Source of the DNA: Allomyces macrogynus ATCC 38327
Lineage: Eukaryota > Blastocladiomycota > Blastocladiomycetes > Blastocladiales > Blastocladiaceae
Length of the DNA stretch: 64,000 nt
Assembly (NCBI GenBank): GCA_000151295.1
Contig: GG745331.1
Location: 409,483 to 473,482, forward strand
Direction: 5' to 3'
Part shown: positions 35,101-45,636 of the stretch, piece by piece
How the letters are laid out: each line of letters opens with the position of its first letter
Position numbering within the stretch: the stretch's first letter is position 1
Made by a program: the position numbers and the translations under genes
Notes under the pieces: generated by a model
What the model was told of the DNA's origin: nothing
Database searches by the model: none
Seen by the model: only the letters and a program-made list of their open reading frames with translations

Positions 35101-37429
35101 CAAGACCGACCCGGTTCTGTCCAAGCGGCTCGCCAAAATCTCGGACACGCTCAAGTACTCGGTCTACTGCTACGCCTGCACGGGCCTGTTTGAGCGGCAC
35201 AAGCTCATGTTCTCGCTGCAAATGACCATCAAGCTCATGGAGGGCGACGAGACTATGGACCCGACCGAGCTCGACTTCTTCCTGAAGGGCAACACATCGC
35301 TCGAATTGCCCGGGTACCCGAAGCCAGATTGGATCAGTCTGCAAGGGTGGAAGGACTTGTGCAAGCTCGGCGAGTTTACCGCATTCAAGTCGCTGATTCA
35401 AGAGATTCAGTCGAACCCGGGTGCGTGGCGCAAGTGGATCGATCACGATGCGCCCGAAACGATTGCAGCGCCCTTGACCAACGTCTCGTCGCTGATGCCT
35501 TTCCAAAATCTGTGCCTGCTCCGCTGCGTGCGCCCGGACCGCGTCTACAATGCCGCGACGAGCTTTGTCATTTCGCAAATGGGCGAAAAGTACGTGATGC
35601 CCCCGGTCATCAACTATCAGAGCGTGTTTGAGCAGTCGTCGCCGACGACGGCGGTCGTGTTTATCTTAAGTCCGGGTGCCGATCCGGCCAGCGATGTGGC
35701 CAAGCTCGCCGAGTCGACGGGCTTTGGTGGGAACCGGCTCAAGTTTTTGTCGCTCGGTCAGGGCCAAGGCCCGATCGCGCTGCAGCTGCTCGAAATGGCC
35801 GTCGCGCGCGGGCAATGGCTCATGCTGCAAAACTGCCACTTGCTTGTGGCCTGGCTCCGGCAACTCGAAAAGGTGCTCGACAAGATTGAAAAGCCGCACA
35901 AGGACTTCCGACTTTGGCTGACGACCGAGCCCACGTCGTCGTTCCCGATTGGGATTCTGCAGCGGTCGCTGAAAGTCGTAACGGAGCCGCCCAACGGCCT
36001 CAAGCTCAACTTGCGCGCAACCTACTTCCGCGTGACCGAGGACATGCTCGCCGAGAGCCCGCACCCGGCGTTCCGGCCGCTCGCCTACGTGCTCGCCTTC
36101 TTCCATGCCGTTGTGCAGGAGCGCAGCAAGTACGGCAAGATTGGGTGGAACGTCAAGTACGACTTCAACGAGTCCGACTTCCGCGTGTCGTTCAGCACGC
36201 TGAAAATCTACCTCAACAAGAGCATGGACAAGATTCCGTGGAGCACGCTGCGGTACCTGATTGGTGAGACGACCTACGGCGGGCGTGTGACCGACGAGTA
36301 CGACCGACGCGTCGTCAACACCTACCTCGAAGAGTACATGGGCGACTTTGTCTTTGACACGCACCAGCGCTTCTTCTTCTTCAAGAACGACGCGGTCCAG
36401 TACGCGGTCCCGCTGCAGGGCACGCGTGACGAGTACTTGTCGGTTGTCGAGGCCCTGCCGCTCACTAACGCGCCTGACGTTTTTGGGTTGCACCCGGACG
36501 CGGAAATCGGGTATCTTACCAACTTTGTCCGCGACATGTGGGCGCACTTGGTCGCACTGCAGCCGCGGCGCATGGCCGGTGCTGGCGGCATGTCGCGCGA
36601 CGACATGATTTCCAACACGGCCAAGGAAATCCTGTCGCGGATCCCACAGGCCGTGGACGTGCTCAAGATCCGCAAGCATTTCGGCACGCCGACGCCGACA
36701 CAGATTGTGCTTCTACAGGAGCTCGAGCGGTGGAACTTGCTCGTGGAGCGCATGGCCTCGTCGCTCAAGGATTTGCAGCGCGCGCTCAAGGGCGAGATTG
36801 GCATGTCGCAAAAGCTTGACGAGTTGGCCAGCAACCTGTTCAACGGCACGCTGCCGACGCAGTGGAAGACGCTCGCGCCGCAAACGGAAAAGAGCCTCGG
36901 CAGTTGGATGGCGCATTTCGAGCGTCGGTACCAGCAGTACACGAGTTGGATCAAGAACGGCGAGCCGAATGTCATGTGGCTCAGTGGCCTCCACGTCCCC
37001 GAGTCGTACTTGACGGCGCTCGTGCAGGTCGCGTGTCGCAAGAACGGGTGGTCGCTCGACCGATCGACGCTCTACACGCAAGTGACCGAGTTCCAGGACC
37101 CAAAGGAGGTCACCGAGCGACCCGCGCTCGGGTGCTACATCGAGGGGCTTTCGCTCGAGGGCGCGCGGTGGAACCTGGCCACGGGCAGCCTCGACCGATT
37201 GATCCCTGGGTCTGGACTCGTGCAGCCGCTGCCGATTCTACGAATCATCCCAATCGAGCTGGCCAAACTCAAGCTCATCAACACATTCAAGACACCCGTC
37301 TACACGACGTCGCAGCGCCGGAACGCGGCCGGTGTTGGGTGGGTGTTTGACGCCGACCTGGCCACCAAAAACCACCCAAGCCATTGGGTGCTCCAAGGCG
37401 TGTGCCTCGTCATGAACACGACGGACTGA
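23126..37429 (+). CDS. DNAH10: Axonemal inner-arm dynein heavy chain, DNAH10 type
   Basis: Motor heavy chain of inner-arm dynein I1/f (the 1-beta chain of Chlamydomonas), which bends the flagellum. Exons: 23126-23840, 23927-25132, 25210-25763, 25843-37429; about 4,690 residues (human DNAH10 is about 4,470). The 23841-23926 intron could use another acceptor. Exon 2 has a 13-Ala run. Linker and motor follow DNAH10 closely ([43 protein letters not shown]). Walker A loops: AAA1 [10 protein letters not shown] near residue 2049, AAA2 GPSGGGKSV near 2330, AAA3 [10 protein letters not shown] near 2673 (variant GxxGTSKT as in DNAH10), AAA4 GVGGSGKQS near 3026. The coiled-coil stalk, AAA5, AAA6 and the C-terminal domain follow, ending [15 protein letters not shown]. 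The frame is broken five times between 34171 and 34375 (see separate entry). Confidence 0.95.
34171..34375 (+). other. DNAH10: Cluster of five single-base frame breaks inside DNAH10
   Basis: Conserved sequence continues across three frames: LTKDF, then [14 protein letters not shown], then [20 protein letters not shown] and [10 protein letters not shown], then INWIK, then [12 protein letters not shown]. Relative to an intact frame this needs minus one within 34171-34193, minus one near 34209, plus one near 34248-34250, plus one near 34354-34356 (CCC), and plus one in the A run at 34369-34374. The net shift equals the observed frame change between the flanking long frames. Confidence 0.85.
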
Positions 37430-37606
37430 GAGAAGGGTCAAGACTGGGTGGAGAGTGGACTGGATGCGTCGCTGTACTTTTGTATCGGTCGAATTGCGCA
37501 TTTTGTTGCCTTGTGGTTCTCTTGCTTTTGTCCACGTTCGTCAGAAGATGGCTCGCTTCACTTCATTGGCCAAGCAGTTGACCTCACGTTCGCGAATCAC
37601 ATAACG

Positions 37607-39030
37607 TCAAGTCTCAACTGCAAAATCCAACGGCGGTACACCCACAAACCTCGGCGGGTCAGTCGCGCTCCTTGCTCGGTTTTTGTCGTGCGGCAGCGAG
37701 AGTAGGCCCGACTGCTGGTCGCCAGTTGGCAGATTCGAGAACGTGCTCTTTGCGTCGTCGGCATGGCGGCTGGGAAGAAACGAGTGCGACGCGGTAATGC
37801 GCGCACTGCCCTTGGCCTTGCGGCTCATGATCTCGGCAAGCACCTCGAGGAACGAGCAGTACATGTGCAAGCGAATCGCCTACATCGGCAGTCGGTGTGC
37901 GTGAGCGCGGCTGCAGGTCAGAAACGGTTGGAAAACGAGCGCGCACACACCTGCGCCAAATACACGGTCGACCAGCACGGGTCCAGTTCCGGGTTGATCA
38001 GAACCATCAGATTGATGAAGACCATCACGGCGCACTCGACGCCCAGATACACGTGCGCTGTGGTGAGGAGCGACGCGAGACCACGGCGGAGCGGGACATG
38101 TGCCACGCTTGTCGCCACGCCGAGACTGCGGATATGCCGCAGAAAGAGAACCGACATGATCACGTTGAGAGCGATGTCCCAAAACGAGCAGGCTAAATCC
38201 AAAGCGCCGCACTGATCAACAACCTTCCTTTTCCCGTGAGTCTCAAGGGGTTCAGTGCGGAGGGCAATACGGACCAACAGTCAGTACCTCGCCAACAGGG
38301 GCGAGGGAAAGATTCATGAGCGACCCTGGTACGACCCATTGTACGACCTGGAGCAGGACCGAGACCGTCGCAAAAAGAATGAAGAGCACGACCGTGAGCA
38401 GCAATGCGCGTTGGGCCCATGCAGAGGAGAGGTCGGCAGGAGATGTGTCGCGCAATCTGGATGGGCAGCACAAATACACAGGACATGAGCTGAAGTGGGT
38501 TCCTTGCCGGGTGGAGAAGCTGGATCCGGACCGCAGATAGTTTAGCAGCGTGAATCCGATCCCTGGCGAGAGGTGCACCGTAATATTATGTCAAATCGTG
38601 GGGTGTCGCATCGTGCACGCATCATGCACAATAATAACGTACAGGACACCCAAAAGAAAGCCAGGGCCGCGTATTGGAGAAGCAAACCACTTTCTATCAA
38701 TGTTGATGTCTCGCTCACGCCGTAGTTCGGGTCTTGGTACCCGAAATTGGTCAGGCCAAGGTCGATCGTGTGTGACGCCGTAATGGCGGCCAGGGCGAGA
38801 TAGTAGCGCGACCGGTTGCCGAGATAGAGGCGCACCGACGTGGCCAACGTCTTGACATTCAACGTCATCGCAGACCCCAGCAAGAATGCCGAGGAGGACC
38901 AAAGGAAGACAGGCTATCATTGAGCAAAATCACCGGGAGCATCCTCAGCACTGTGCCGAATTTCTCCACCATCTGGCTTTGTGGTCACCCAACACGCCAG
39001 CGAATTCGCTATTACCTCGGTGATAGCCAT
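37607..39030 (-). CDS. Multi-membrane-span protein, window family copy C
   Basis: Paralogue of copies A and B on the opposite strand, tail to tail with DNAH10. Exons 39030-39016, 38913-38643, 38562-38288, 38211-37951 and 37879-37607 give 364 residues; every phase agrees with copy B. The 15-nt first coding exon encodes MAITE, and the protein resumes PVFLWSSSAFLLGSAMTL. Helices include YYLALAAITASHTIDLGL, LLLQYAALAFFWVSWIGFTL, ALLLTVVLFILFATVSVLLQ, WDIALNVIMSVLFL and YLGVECAVMVFINLMVLI. Shared motifs: GYQD, RRGLASLLTTA, DPCWSTVYLAQ, FLEVLAEIMSRK. The polar tail is Ser/Lys-rich. It is closer to copy D than to A or B. Function unknown. Confidence 0.75.
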
Positions 39031-39479
39031 GGTTCACCACGAGCTGCAGCAAACAATCAGCGGCGCGCAACGACAGGCGCGTGATTCGGTTGCCGGTGCA
39101 AAGGGTTGTCCGCTTGTCGCCATGTGTCGAATCCCTGAACGATTGCAAGTGCAATATTGGTGGGTTCGACGTTGTTTGCAGAGGGTTACACGTAAAAGAA
39201 GGGAAAAGACCGGCCCGGAAGCAGTGTGGCCTGCCTGCGACCCGCGATGCACAGCCCTTCAAAGTGATACGCGATTTGCATGTGAAGGATGGTGCGGAGC
39301 AACCTCGCGCTGGGACAAACACTGCGCTCTTGATTCGCGGTCTTTGCCATTCATATAAATGGAGACTGAGAATTGCTTCCGAGCTTCAAAACATTCGGCA
39401 GCGGCCCTTAGCATCCTAGATGGTCTCAAACACGTGGATCTTCTGCAGGGCGCACCTGTTCATTCTCTTCCAGCTGAAA
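39031..39479. other. Intergenic, 5' flank of copy C
   Basis: No gene supported. It lies between the start of copy C and the end of copy D, both on the minus strand, and should hold the copy C promoter. Confidence 0.55.
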
Positions 39480-41060
39480 TTAAAATTTTGTCAACAAAGT
39501 CGGTTCCTTTGGTTGACGACGGGTGGAGAGTCTCATTATGCACACTTCCTGTTTGTAACGCTCCAAGAAGAATATGGAAAAAACCACGATCCGTCTTCCT
39601 TTTTGAGCGAACGGTTGGTTGCTCGGCCCGATAATCTCACATGCATTTCTCTCCAGTCCACACGCCAATCTACATCGAGTCTCCGCTGTAGCCAAGCCCA
39701 ATGGCGACGATTCTGACCTCGGCGTCTCGGTCGCGCTCCTTGATCGCGTTAAGTCGCACGACGGCGAGATCATGCCTGGCTGCTGGTCAGTGCGCAGTTG
39801 TGAGTGCGTGACGCCCTTGGCGCCTTCGACCGGGCGACCTGGAAGACCCGAGTGCGATGCGGCAGCGCGCGTGCCACTCCTCCGCTTGCGGCTCATGATC
39901 TTGGTGATCACCTCGAGGAACGAGGAGTACATGTGCAGGCGAATGGCCTCCATCGACAGCCGGCGAACGTGGGAGTAATCGCGGGGCAGTAGCAGCAGCA
40001 AGAAATCGAGCACGCGCATACCTGTGCCAAATACACGGTCGACCAGCACGGGTCCGTTTCCGGACTGATCAGAACCAGGAAATAGACGCTGATAAAAACG
40101 ACACACTCGACGCAAAGGTACAGGTACGACGTGGTGAGAAGCGACGCGAGACCATGGCGCAACGCCGGGACCGATGATGAGCTGCGAGTTGAGACGCCGA
40201 GACTGCGAATGTGCCGCATAAGAGCACTGACAAGAGCACGTTGAGAGCCAATCACGAGGAGACTAGGATGCGCGCAGTGATGAGGAACGCTTGCTTGGAT
40301 GCTAGGTTCGGGAAGAGGGTAACACGGACCAACAAGCAAAATGACGGAATCTGGATAAATGGAAAAATTACTGATGGATTCCGGCGCGGCCCACTGAATT
40401 GCTTGGACCAGCACCGAAACTGTCGCGAGAAGCGTAAACAAAACGACCAGGAATAGCACCGTGCGCCGCGTGTACGTGGAGGACAGATAGGCAGGAGACG
40501 TATCCCGTAAGCTTGGAGAGCAGAAGACAAGCGAGAAATGAGTTGGAATCAGTGCCGTTTCTGGTGGAGAAGGTGGATCCGGACCGTATATAGTTGAGCA
40601 CTGTAAGCCGACCCCTGGTGAGCGATGCCGCACGGACGTTGCCAGTTCGCAGACTGGTGAGAGCACGCAGCAAAACGAGCAAGATGGGAAGCGCACATGA
40701 TGTCCAATCGAAGACGAGACCAGTGCCTTCAAAAACAAGATAGTTTGCGGTTAATTTTACTTGCCCCCTCCAATTGACGGACGGGACTTGGGTGCCGACA
40801 TTGCTCAAGTAAAGATCGATCATGTGTGACGCTGCGAAGCCCGCCATGGCGAGATAATATCGTGACCGCTTGCCGAGATAGAGGTGCACGGACGTTCTCA
40901 GCGTCTTGATATCGAGCATGACAGTGCATCCAAGCAGAAAAGCCGAAGAGGACCAGAGAGAGGGCTTCGGTCGCGCAGAGAGCGTGATCAGCTCGGCCGG
41001 CTGGATTCAGGACCCAACGTGATGCGAGATTTCACTGATCAATACCTCGGTAATCGCCAT
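39480..41060 (-). CDS. Multi-membrane-span protein, window family copy D, probably decaying
   Basis: Closest to copy C. Exons 41060-41046 (MAITE), 40964-40697, 40614-40022 and 39947-39480. The first coding exon, exon 2 (PSLWSSSAFLLGCTVML) and the terminal exon (AIRLHMYSSFLEVITKIMSRK) are clear. Exon 3 has lost one base near its start and two more about 100 nt later, so about 35 residues are read in a shifted frame before CSPSLRDTSPAYLS resumes. The intron found here in A-C has no good donor and is read through. Copy C's WDIALNVIMSVLFL is replaced by out-of-frame text, and then RHIRSLG returns in frame. The frame stays open (447 residues), but several helices are damaged. The C-terminal tail is about 60 residues longer than in copy C. 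A pseudogene, a diverging gene, or indel errors in the assembly are all possible. Confidence 0.6.
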
Positions 41061-41492
41061 GGTTGGTTCACAGGTCGCAGCAGGGTTCCAGATTTGGAAT
41101 GTTGGTCTCTCTCGTCGTCGCTCGGTCGGATCCCAATACGCTCGCCGAGAGCAAATTCAAGCTTGGTGGATGGCGTGTAAATTGCGGGTGGCTGTATGCC
41201 CGCAATGGATCAGGTGGAATGAGCTGATGATTGTCGAAGACAGTATCTTGACTCATCACATGAAGCCAGACACAACAAGACGAGATTCAAATCTGGAGCT
41301 CATGGAAGCGAATCTCACTCTGGTTCAAAGTTTTCAAGGCAACATGGACGAGCATATGATATATTATCTGGAATCGCGGAGGTCTCAGCAACCGGCAAAC
41401 ATACGTGAAGAATGCAAACTGCAAGAGCCCGACCGAAGCCAAAAAATGGGCGCATCGCGATTATACGTCACCTCGCACATAGCGACGCGATT
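41061..41492. other. Intergenic, no supported gene
   Basis: AT-richer spacer between copy D (start at right) and the 3' end of the lectin gene. An open plus frame (41059-41520) shows no domain, and its start lies inside the copy D promoter. Confidence 0.5.
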
Positions 41493-43144
41493 TTACACAA
41501 AAAAGGCCTCGAGCCCCTGAGCGTTCTGGATCTTGAGCATGCGAATCGCCTCGGCGCTGTCGTTGATGGTCTTGAGTTCGGCCAGCAGCTTGTCAGCGTC
41601 GGCCTTGGCGACGAGCTGCGTCGCAATCGTCTCCTTGATCATGGCGTCCAGCGTGCGCACCAGCGGGCCGAGTGTCACGTAGCCTTCGGCCTGCAGCTCG
41701 AGCACACGCGCCGTGCCTGCCGCCAACCCAATCGACGTGCCCTTGTCCTTGAGGAACACGTCCAGGTCGGCGAGCCGCTGCCGCTCCTTCTTGAGCGCGT
41801 CCATGTCGGCGTTGATGCCGCGCAGGCGCGCCGTGGCCACGTTCTTTTGGCTGTTGCCATCGTAAATGTTTTCCTCGAGCTGCGCGCGCCGCGCCTTCAT
41901 CTCGGAGAGCCGCTGCTGCTGCTGGTGCAGGTCGTTACCGCGCGCATTGACGACGGCGCGCGCGTTGTCAACGTCAGCAGTCGACACGGCTGCTCCAATC
42001 TACAGGTGCAATATCAAAGCGCCGGGTGAGCACATCTGGATGCTACTGCTGCTGTACGCGATCATGAGTGCGACATACCCCAAGGCCAATCGACACGAGC
42101 GGGAACCAAATCATGGCGAGTGCGGCAATCTCGAGATCCTTCTTCTTCTTGACCTGGCGCTGGTACTCGGCCTCGGCCTCGCCGAGCTTGCGCTCCGCCT
42201 CGGCCTTTTGGTTCTGCACGTCGCCGACCAGCCGCTCCTGGTCGCGGATCTGGCGCTCGAGCGTCTTGATCAGCGCGTCCGAGTTGGACGCGTCAAGGTT
42301 GGCATTCTCTTGCGCGTAGACAAGGTCCTGCTGCGTCTTGAGCGCCGCGGCCACGTGCGTCTCGACGTCTTTGAGCAGCGCATAGGTGTTGAGCTCGGCC
42401 TTGGTCAGGAACATGGACAGCGCCGGCACGTCGTGCTGCAAGACCTTGGCCATGGCGTCGCCCGTCGTGCACTTGAGAATTTCGCCCTGCATTTGCTGCG
42501 TGACGGCAATCGCGTCCTTGAAGAAGGGCACGACGATCGTGTCAAAGTCGCCGTGGCACTGGTGGTCCGCGACGGCAGGCTTGGGCTGCACCGACCAGAA
42601 CGTGGCCTGGTTGTTGGCTGTTGGAGAATCAGGGAGTGCGGTTGGATCAGTTTGGCGAACAAGAGTACCGTCCGCGACTGCATATTTGAGACGAGTGAGC
42701 GTACCATCGCGCAGAACAATCTGGCCGTCATTGAGCAGCGACAGGCGCGCCGAGCGCGTGTTGTTAGTGCCCGTGGCCCACGTCGGTGTGCCGTTACGCG
42801 CGTATAGAACCAGGTTCTTGTCGCCTTGGATAATGAGCGTAAACGGCGTCGTGCCCTTGTTCCACGTGTTGGAGGCCCACCGGCAATTGGACGGGATCCA
42901 GAGCCACGACTCGTACTGCAATTTCGACGCGTCTGGTGAGCCAAAAACCAGGACGCCGGCGCGTTCGCGACTCCAGAGAAGATACGGCACTCACCAGACA
43001 CATGTTACCGTCGGCCTGGACGACGAGATGCCATTTGTTGTTGGGCGACGAAATGAACTCGTTGGTCTTGATGCGGTCGCCGATCTTGGACTGGCCCGAC
43101 ACGCTCGAAATGAAGTCGGTTTGCTGCCAAACGCGCGTCGTCAT
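41493..43144 (-). CDS. B-lectin domain plus coiled-coil and membrane-segment protein
   Basis: 468-residue protein from four exons (43144-42995, 42915-42705, 42617-42079, 41999-41493; introns 79, 87 and 79 nt). Residues about 5-115 form a bulb-type (mannose-binding) lectin domain: WHLVVQADGNMCLY, SNCRWASNTWNKG, FTLIIQGDKNLVLYARNG, then GQIVLRDANNQATFWSV. After a Cys-containing helical region comes a long coiled coil (LIKTLERQIRDQERLVGDVQ, KAEAERKLGEAEAEYQRQ). One hydrophobic segment, IAALAMIWFPLVSIGLGIGA, sits at about residues 285-310. A second coiled coil follows (QQQQRLSEMKARRAQLEE, ALKKERQRLADLDVF). There is no signal peptide. The layout of helical hairpin and central apolar segment recalls alpha-helical membrane-inserting proteins, but no such family is established here. 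It may equally be a carbohydrate-binding scaffold. Confidence 0.78.
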
Positions 43145-44041
43145 GGTGATCGGTCGCAGTCGGTCGCAGTCGGTCGTGGACTATGAGCGCGCGGCGGTAT
43201 TGACGCGACTTGAATGCCAGTAGCCAGTGGAGAGCAACGAGAGCGCGGGCGCAGTACTGTATTTATGGGCGTCGGGGAGCGTCGCTGCCAAACGTCGTCA
43301 AAGTATGGGAGACCGTCCACGTCGCGTTAGCGAACCTCCCGCACGCGTTCTACGCGTTGTCCTTGGTCCCATGTGTAGCGCACGCGATGGAAAAGCCGAG
43401 CTCAGGTACTTCCGGCGCGCTTGGATCTGTGGAAGCGCGCCGCTGGAACCGTTTGATGCTTTGAAAACGACACACCGCGAACCAAGTAACTTCCAAAGTG
43501 AACCTGTTAGAGCTCAGCCTGCCCCGCCCATGTTCAGCCCGTATTCGAGGACAGGAAAATCGACAAAGGGAACTTGAGATTGATGCGAGGTTTTGCCAAG
43601 TCGCCGCAGGGTTGCACCAGCCAAGTCGTCGTCACGCGAGGTGCGCGCACAAGAAACTGCCGCGTGGTGACTATCAAAGATGATGCCCACGTGGCATTGG
43701 ATATTGACGGAAGGCTGCGACAGGGGCGACGAAAGGAACTCCGAGCCAGGGCCCAGGGCGCGGCCAATGTGAGCGGCTTGGATCGCTTAAACTTTGAGAG
43801 CGAGCAAAATCAATTTGGAAGCTGGTCGGCTTTCAGCAATGGCGCTCGTCGAGATGGAGACCCTTGTTGAAGGGGTCGGCACGTCTCCAGCGCGATCACA
43901 TTATCTCGAGGACGAAAAGCAGACAACACTGACGAGCATCGAGACGAGAGAAGCAAAAACATTGGATCCAAACCCCCCAGAAGGAATGTACTCAAGAGCC
44001 GTTCCAAAAAAAGACACACCGCCGCCCCACGATGGTCTCAT
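43145..44041. other. Intergenic between lectin gene and eS7
   Basis: No gene supported. The left end is the lectin-gene promoter region; a TATA-like CATAAATAC on the minus strand lies near 43260, about 115 nt upstream of the ATG. The right end is eS7 3' flank. Confidence 0.5.
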
Positions 44042-44644
44042 TTAGGCCTTGGTGGTCTTGGCGTTGACGTCCTGGTACTGCGGGAACTCGAAGTGCACGT
44101 CCTTGCCCGTCAGCTTCTTGTAGACAGCCGAGAACGTGTCGAGCTTGTACTCGAGGTAGGTCGCGTCCTTCTTGTCGAGGAAGACCTTGGTCGACTTGGA
44201 GCCGTCGACGCGGATCTTGGTGCGCTTGCCGACAATCTCGGTCGGGTAGACGAGGTCCTCGAGGATCGCCTCGTGCACGGCCGTGAGCGTGCGCGACCGC
44301 GGGCGCATCTGCTTCTGGCGCGTGTGGCGCGTCGGGCGCGGCATGATGCGGCGCTGCGCAACAATCATGACATGGCGGTCCGAGAACTTCTTCTCCAGCT
44401 CGCGCACCAGACGCTGCTGCACCTTGTGGAACTGCTTGAGCTGCGGGACCGGGACAAAGATGACAATCGCCTTGCGGCCCTTGCCCGTCTCAATCTCCTT
44501 GGCCGCCGAAATCTGGACAGCGCGCAGATCGCCCTTGAGCTCCACAACGTTGTTCTCAAGGTCGAAGATGGCCTGCGCCACGGCGAGCTCCGTCTCGTCG
44601 GGCTGGACGCCGGCGGGCTTGATGATCTTGCTGCGGGCAGACAT
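44042..44644 (-). CDS. RPS7: 40S ribosomal protein S7 (eS7)
   Basis: Small-subunit cytosolic ribosomal protein. A single uninterrupted frame of 200 residues, the usual eS7 length. Diagnostic blocks are [92 protein letters not shown] and [20 protein letters not shown]. The start MSARSKI fits the family. No intron interrupts the coding part, unlike most genes here; a 5' leader intron is possible. It is divergently arranged with mitochondrial uS15. Confidence 0.97.
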   Translation of the reverse strand: MSARSKIIKPAGVQPDETELAVAQAIFDLENNVVELKGDLRAVQISAAKEIETGKGRKAIVIFVPVPQLKQFHKVQQRLVRELEKKFSDRHVMIVAQRRIMPRPTRHTRQKQMRPRSRTLTAVHEAILEDLVYPTEIVGKRTKIRVDGSKSTKVFLDKKDATYLEYKLDTFSAVYKKLTGKDVHFEFPQYQDVNAKTTKA

Positions 44645-45636
44645 GTTCAGGACCTAGATTTTGGCACCAATTTGCAAAGTCGAGCCAGCAAACGCTGTCA
44701 GCGAACAGTTCTCGACGATCGAGTTCCAAATGGCGATCACGAGCTGAACAATGACGACCCGCCCATCAAAATGACCGCCAAGGAACCCAGTTTTCACCCA
44801 AAAAGCGCCGAACGACGAATGCCATCGTCCGTGCCGTATTGTGCCGTGCAGTTCATGCCGCGCAAACTCGATCAGAGTTCAAAGTGCCAATTTGATACCG
44901 GCCGAAACGCAGAGTCTTCCGTTCAATCGTCGCGACGATCGTCGAGAGCGCAAAAATCGTTTGTTCTCCGTGCACCGCCTAGCGTAGAATGAACTCTCCG
45001 TTCGCCAGAACCGATTCGTGGAGCAAAAACGGCCGGGTAGGTGGGTTCATAGGTCGGTACGGTGACGGATGGACGGGCGTGACCACGGCATGGCACGGCG
45101 AGTTCGGGGGCCGCAAACGGGCGTTTACGAGCGGGCGTTCGGCATAACGGTGCCAGAGCGTTCGTCGGCGTCGATTGGTGGCGTTTTGGGTGTGGTGATG
45201 GTGGGTTCCTCGGTTGGCCATGATGGGACGGCGGGTGCTGGGTCGGTCGCTGCAGCAGCGTGACGGCGCGGTGTTGTTGACCGTACGGGTGAGCACTGTC
45301 CACAGAAATGAAGAGAGTGACAAGGCCAGGCAATCGCTTGCGGATTTCGTCAGGGCTTGCGTTGCAATTGCGCCGATGCATCACGTGTAATGGCTATTTG
45401 GTAGGATTTGACCGTAAATAACGACTATTTGGCTCCCTATCTTCGGCCTCGAGGCCAAGTCCACCTTGCACCATAATTCTGATCAGTTGGCTCGTCACCG
45501 CGACCACGACGTTGCACTTGGACCAGCTCATTCTCAACAGCTGCAACTTGGCGCATTGGAACCCGGTCAGGCCACGAACAGCACGCCCGCCGCCGGTCGA
45601 CTTGCAATCTCGGCCTGATCAACTCAACTTGCCACC
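44645..45636. other. Divergent promoter region eS7 / uS15m
   Basis: About 990 bp between the cytosolic eS7 and mitochondrial uS15 starts, transcribed away from each other. No gene is supported. The region presumably carries both promoters; I see no consensus TATA. Confidence 0.55.

Noticed and set aside
41059..41520. Plus-strand 153-codon open frame
   Set aside because: Begins inside the copy D start region, has no family signal, and lies in an AT-rich spacer.
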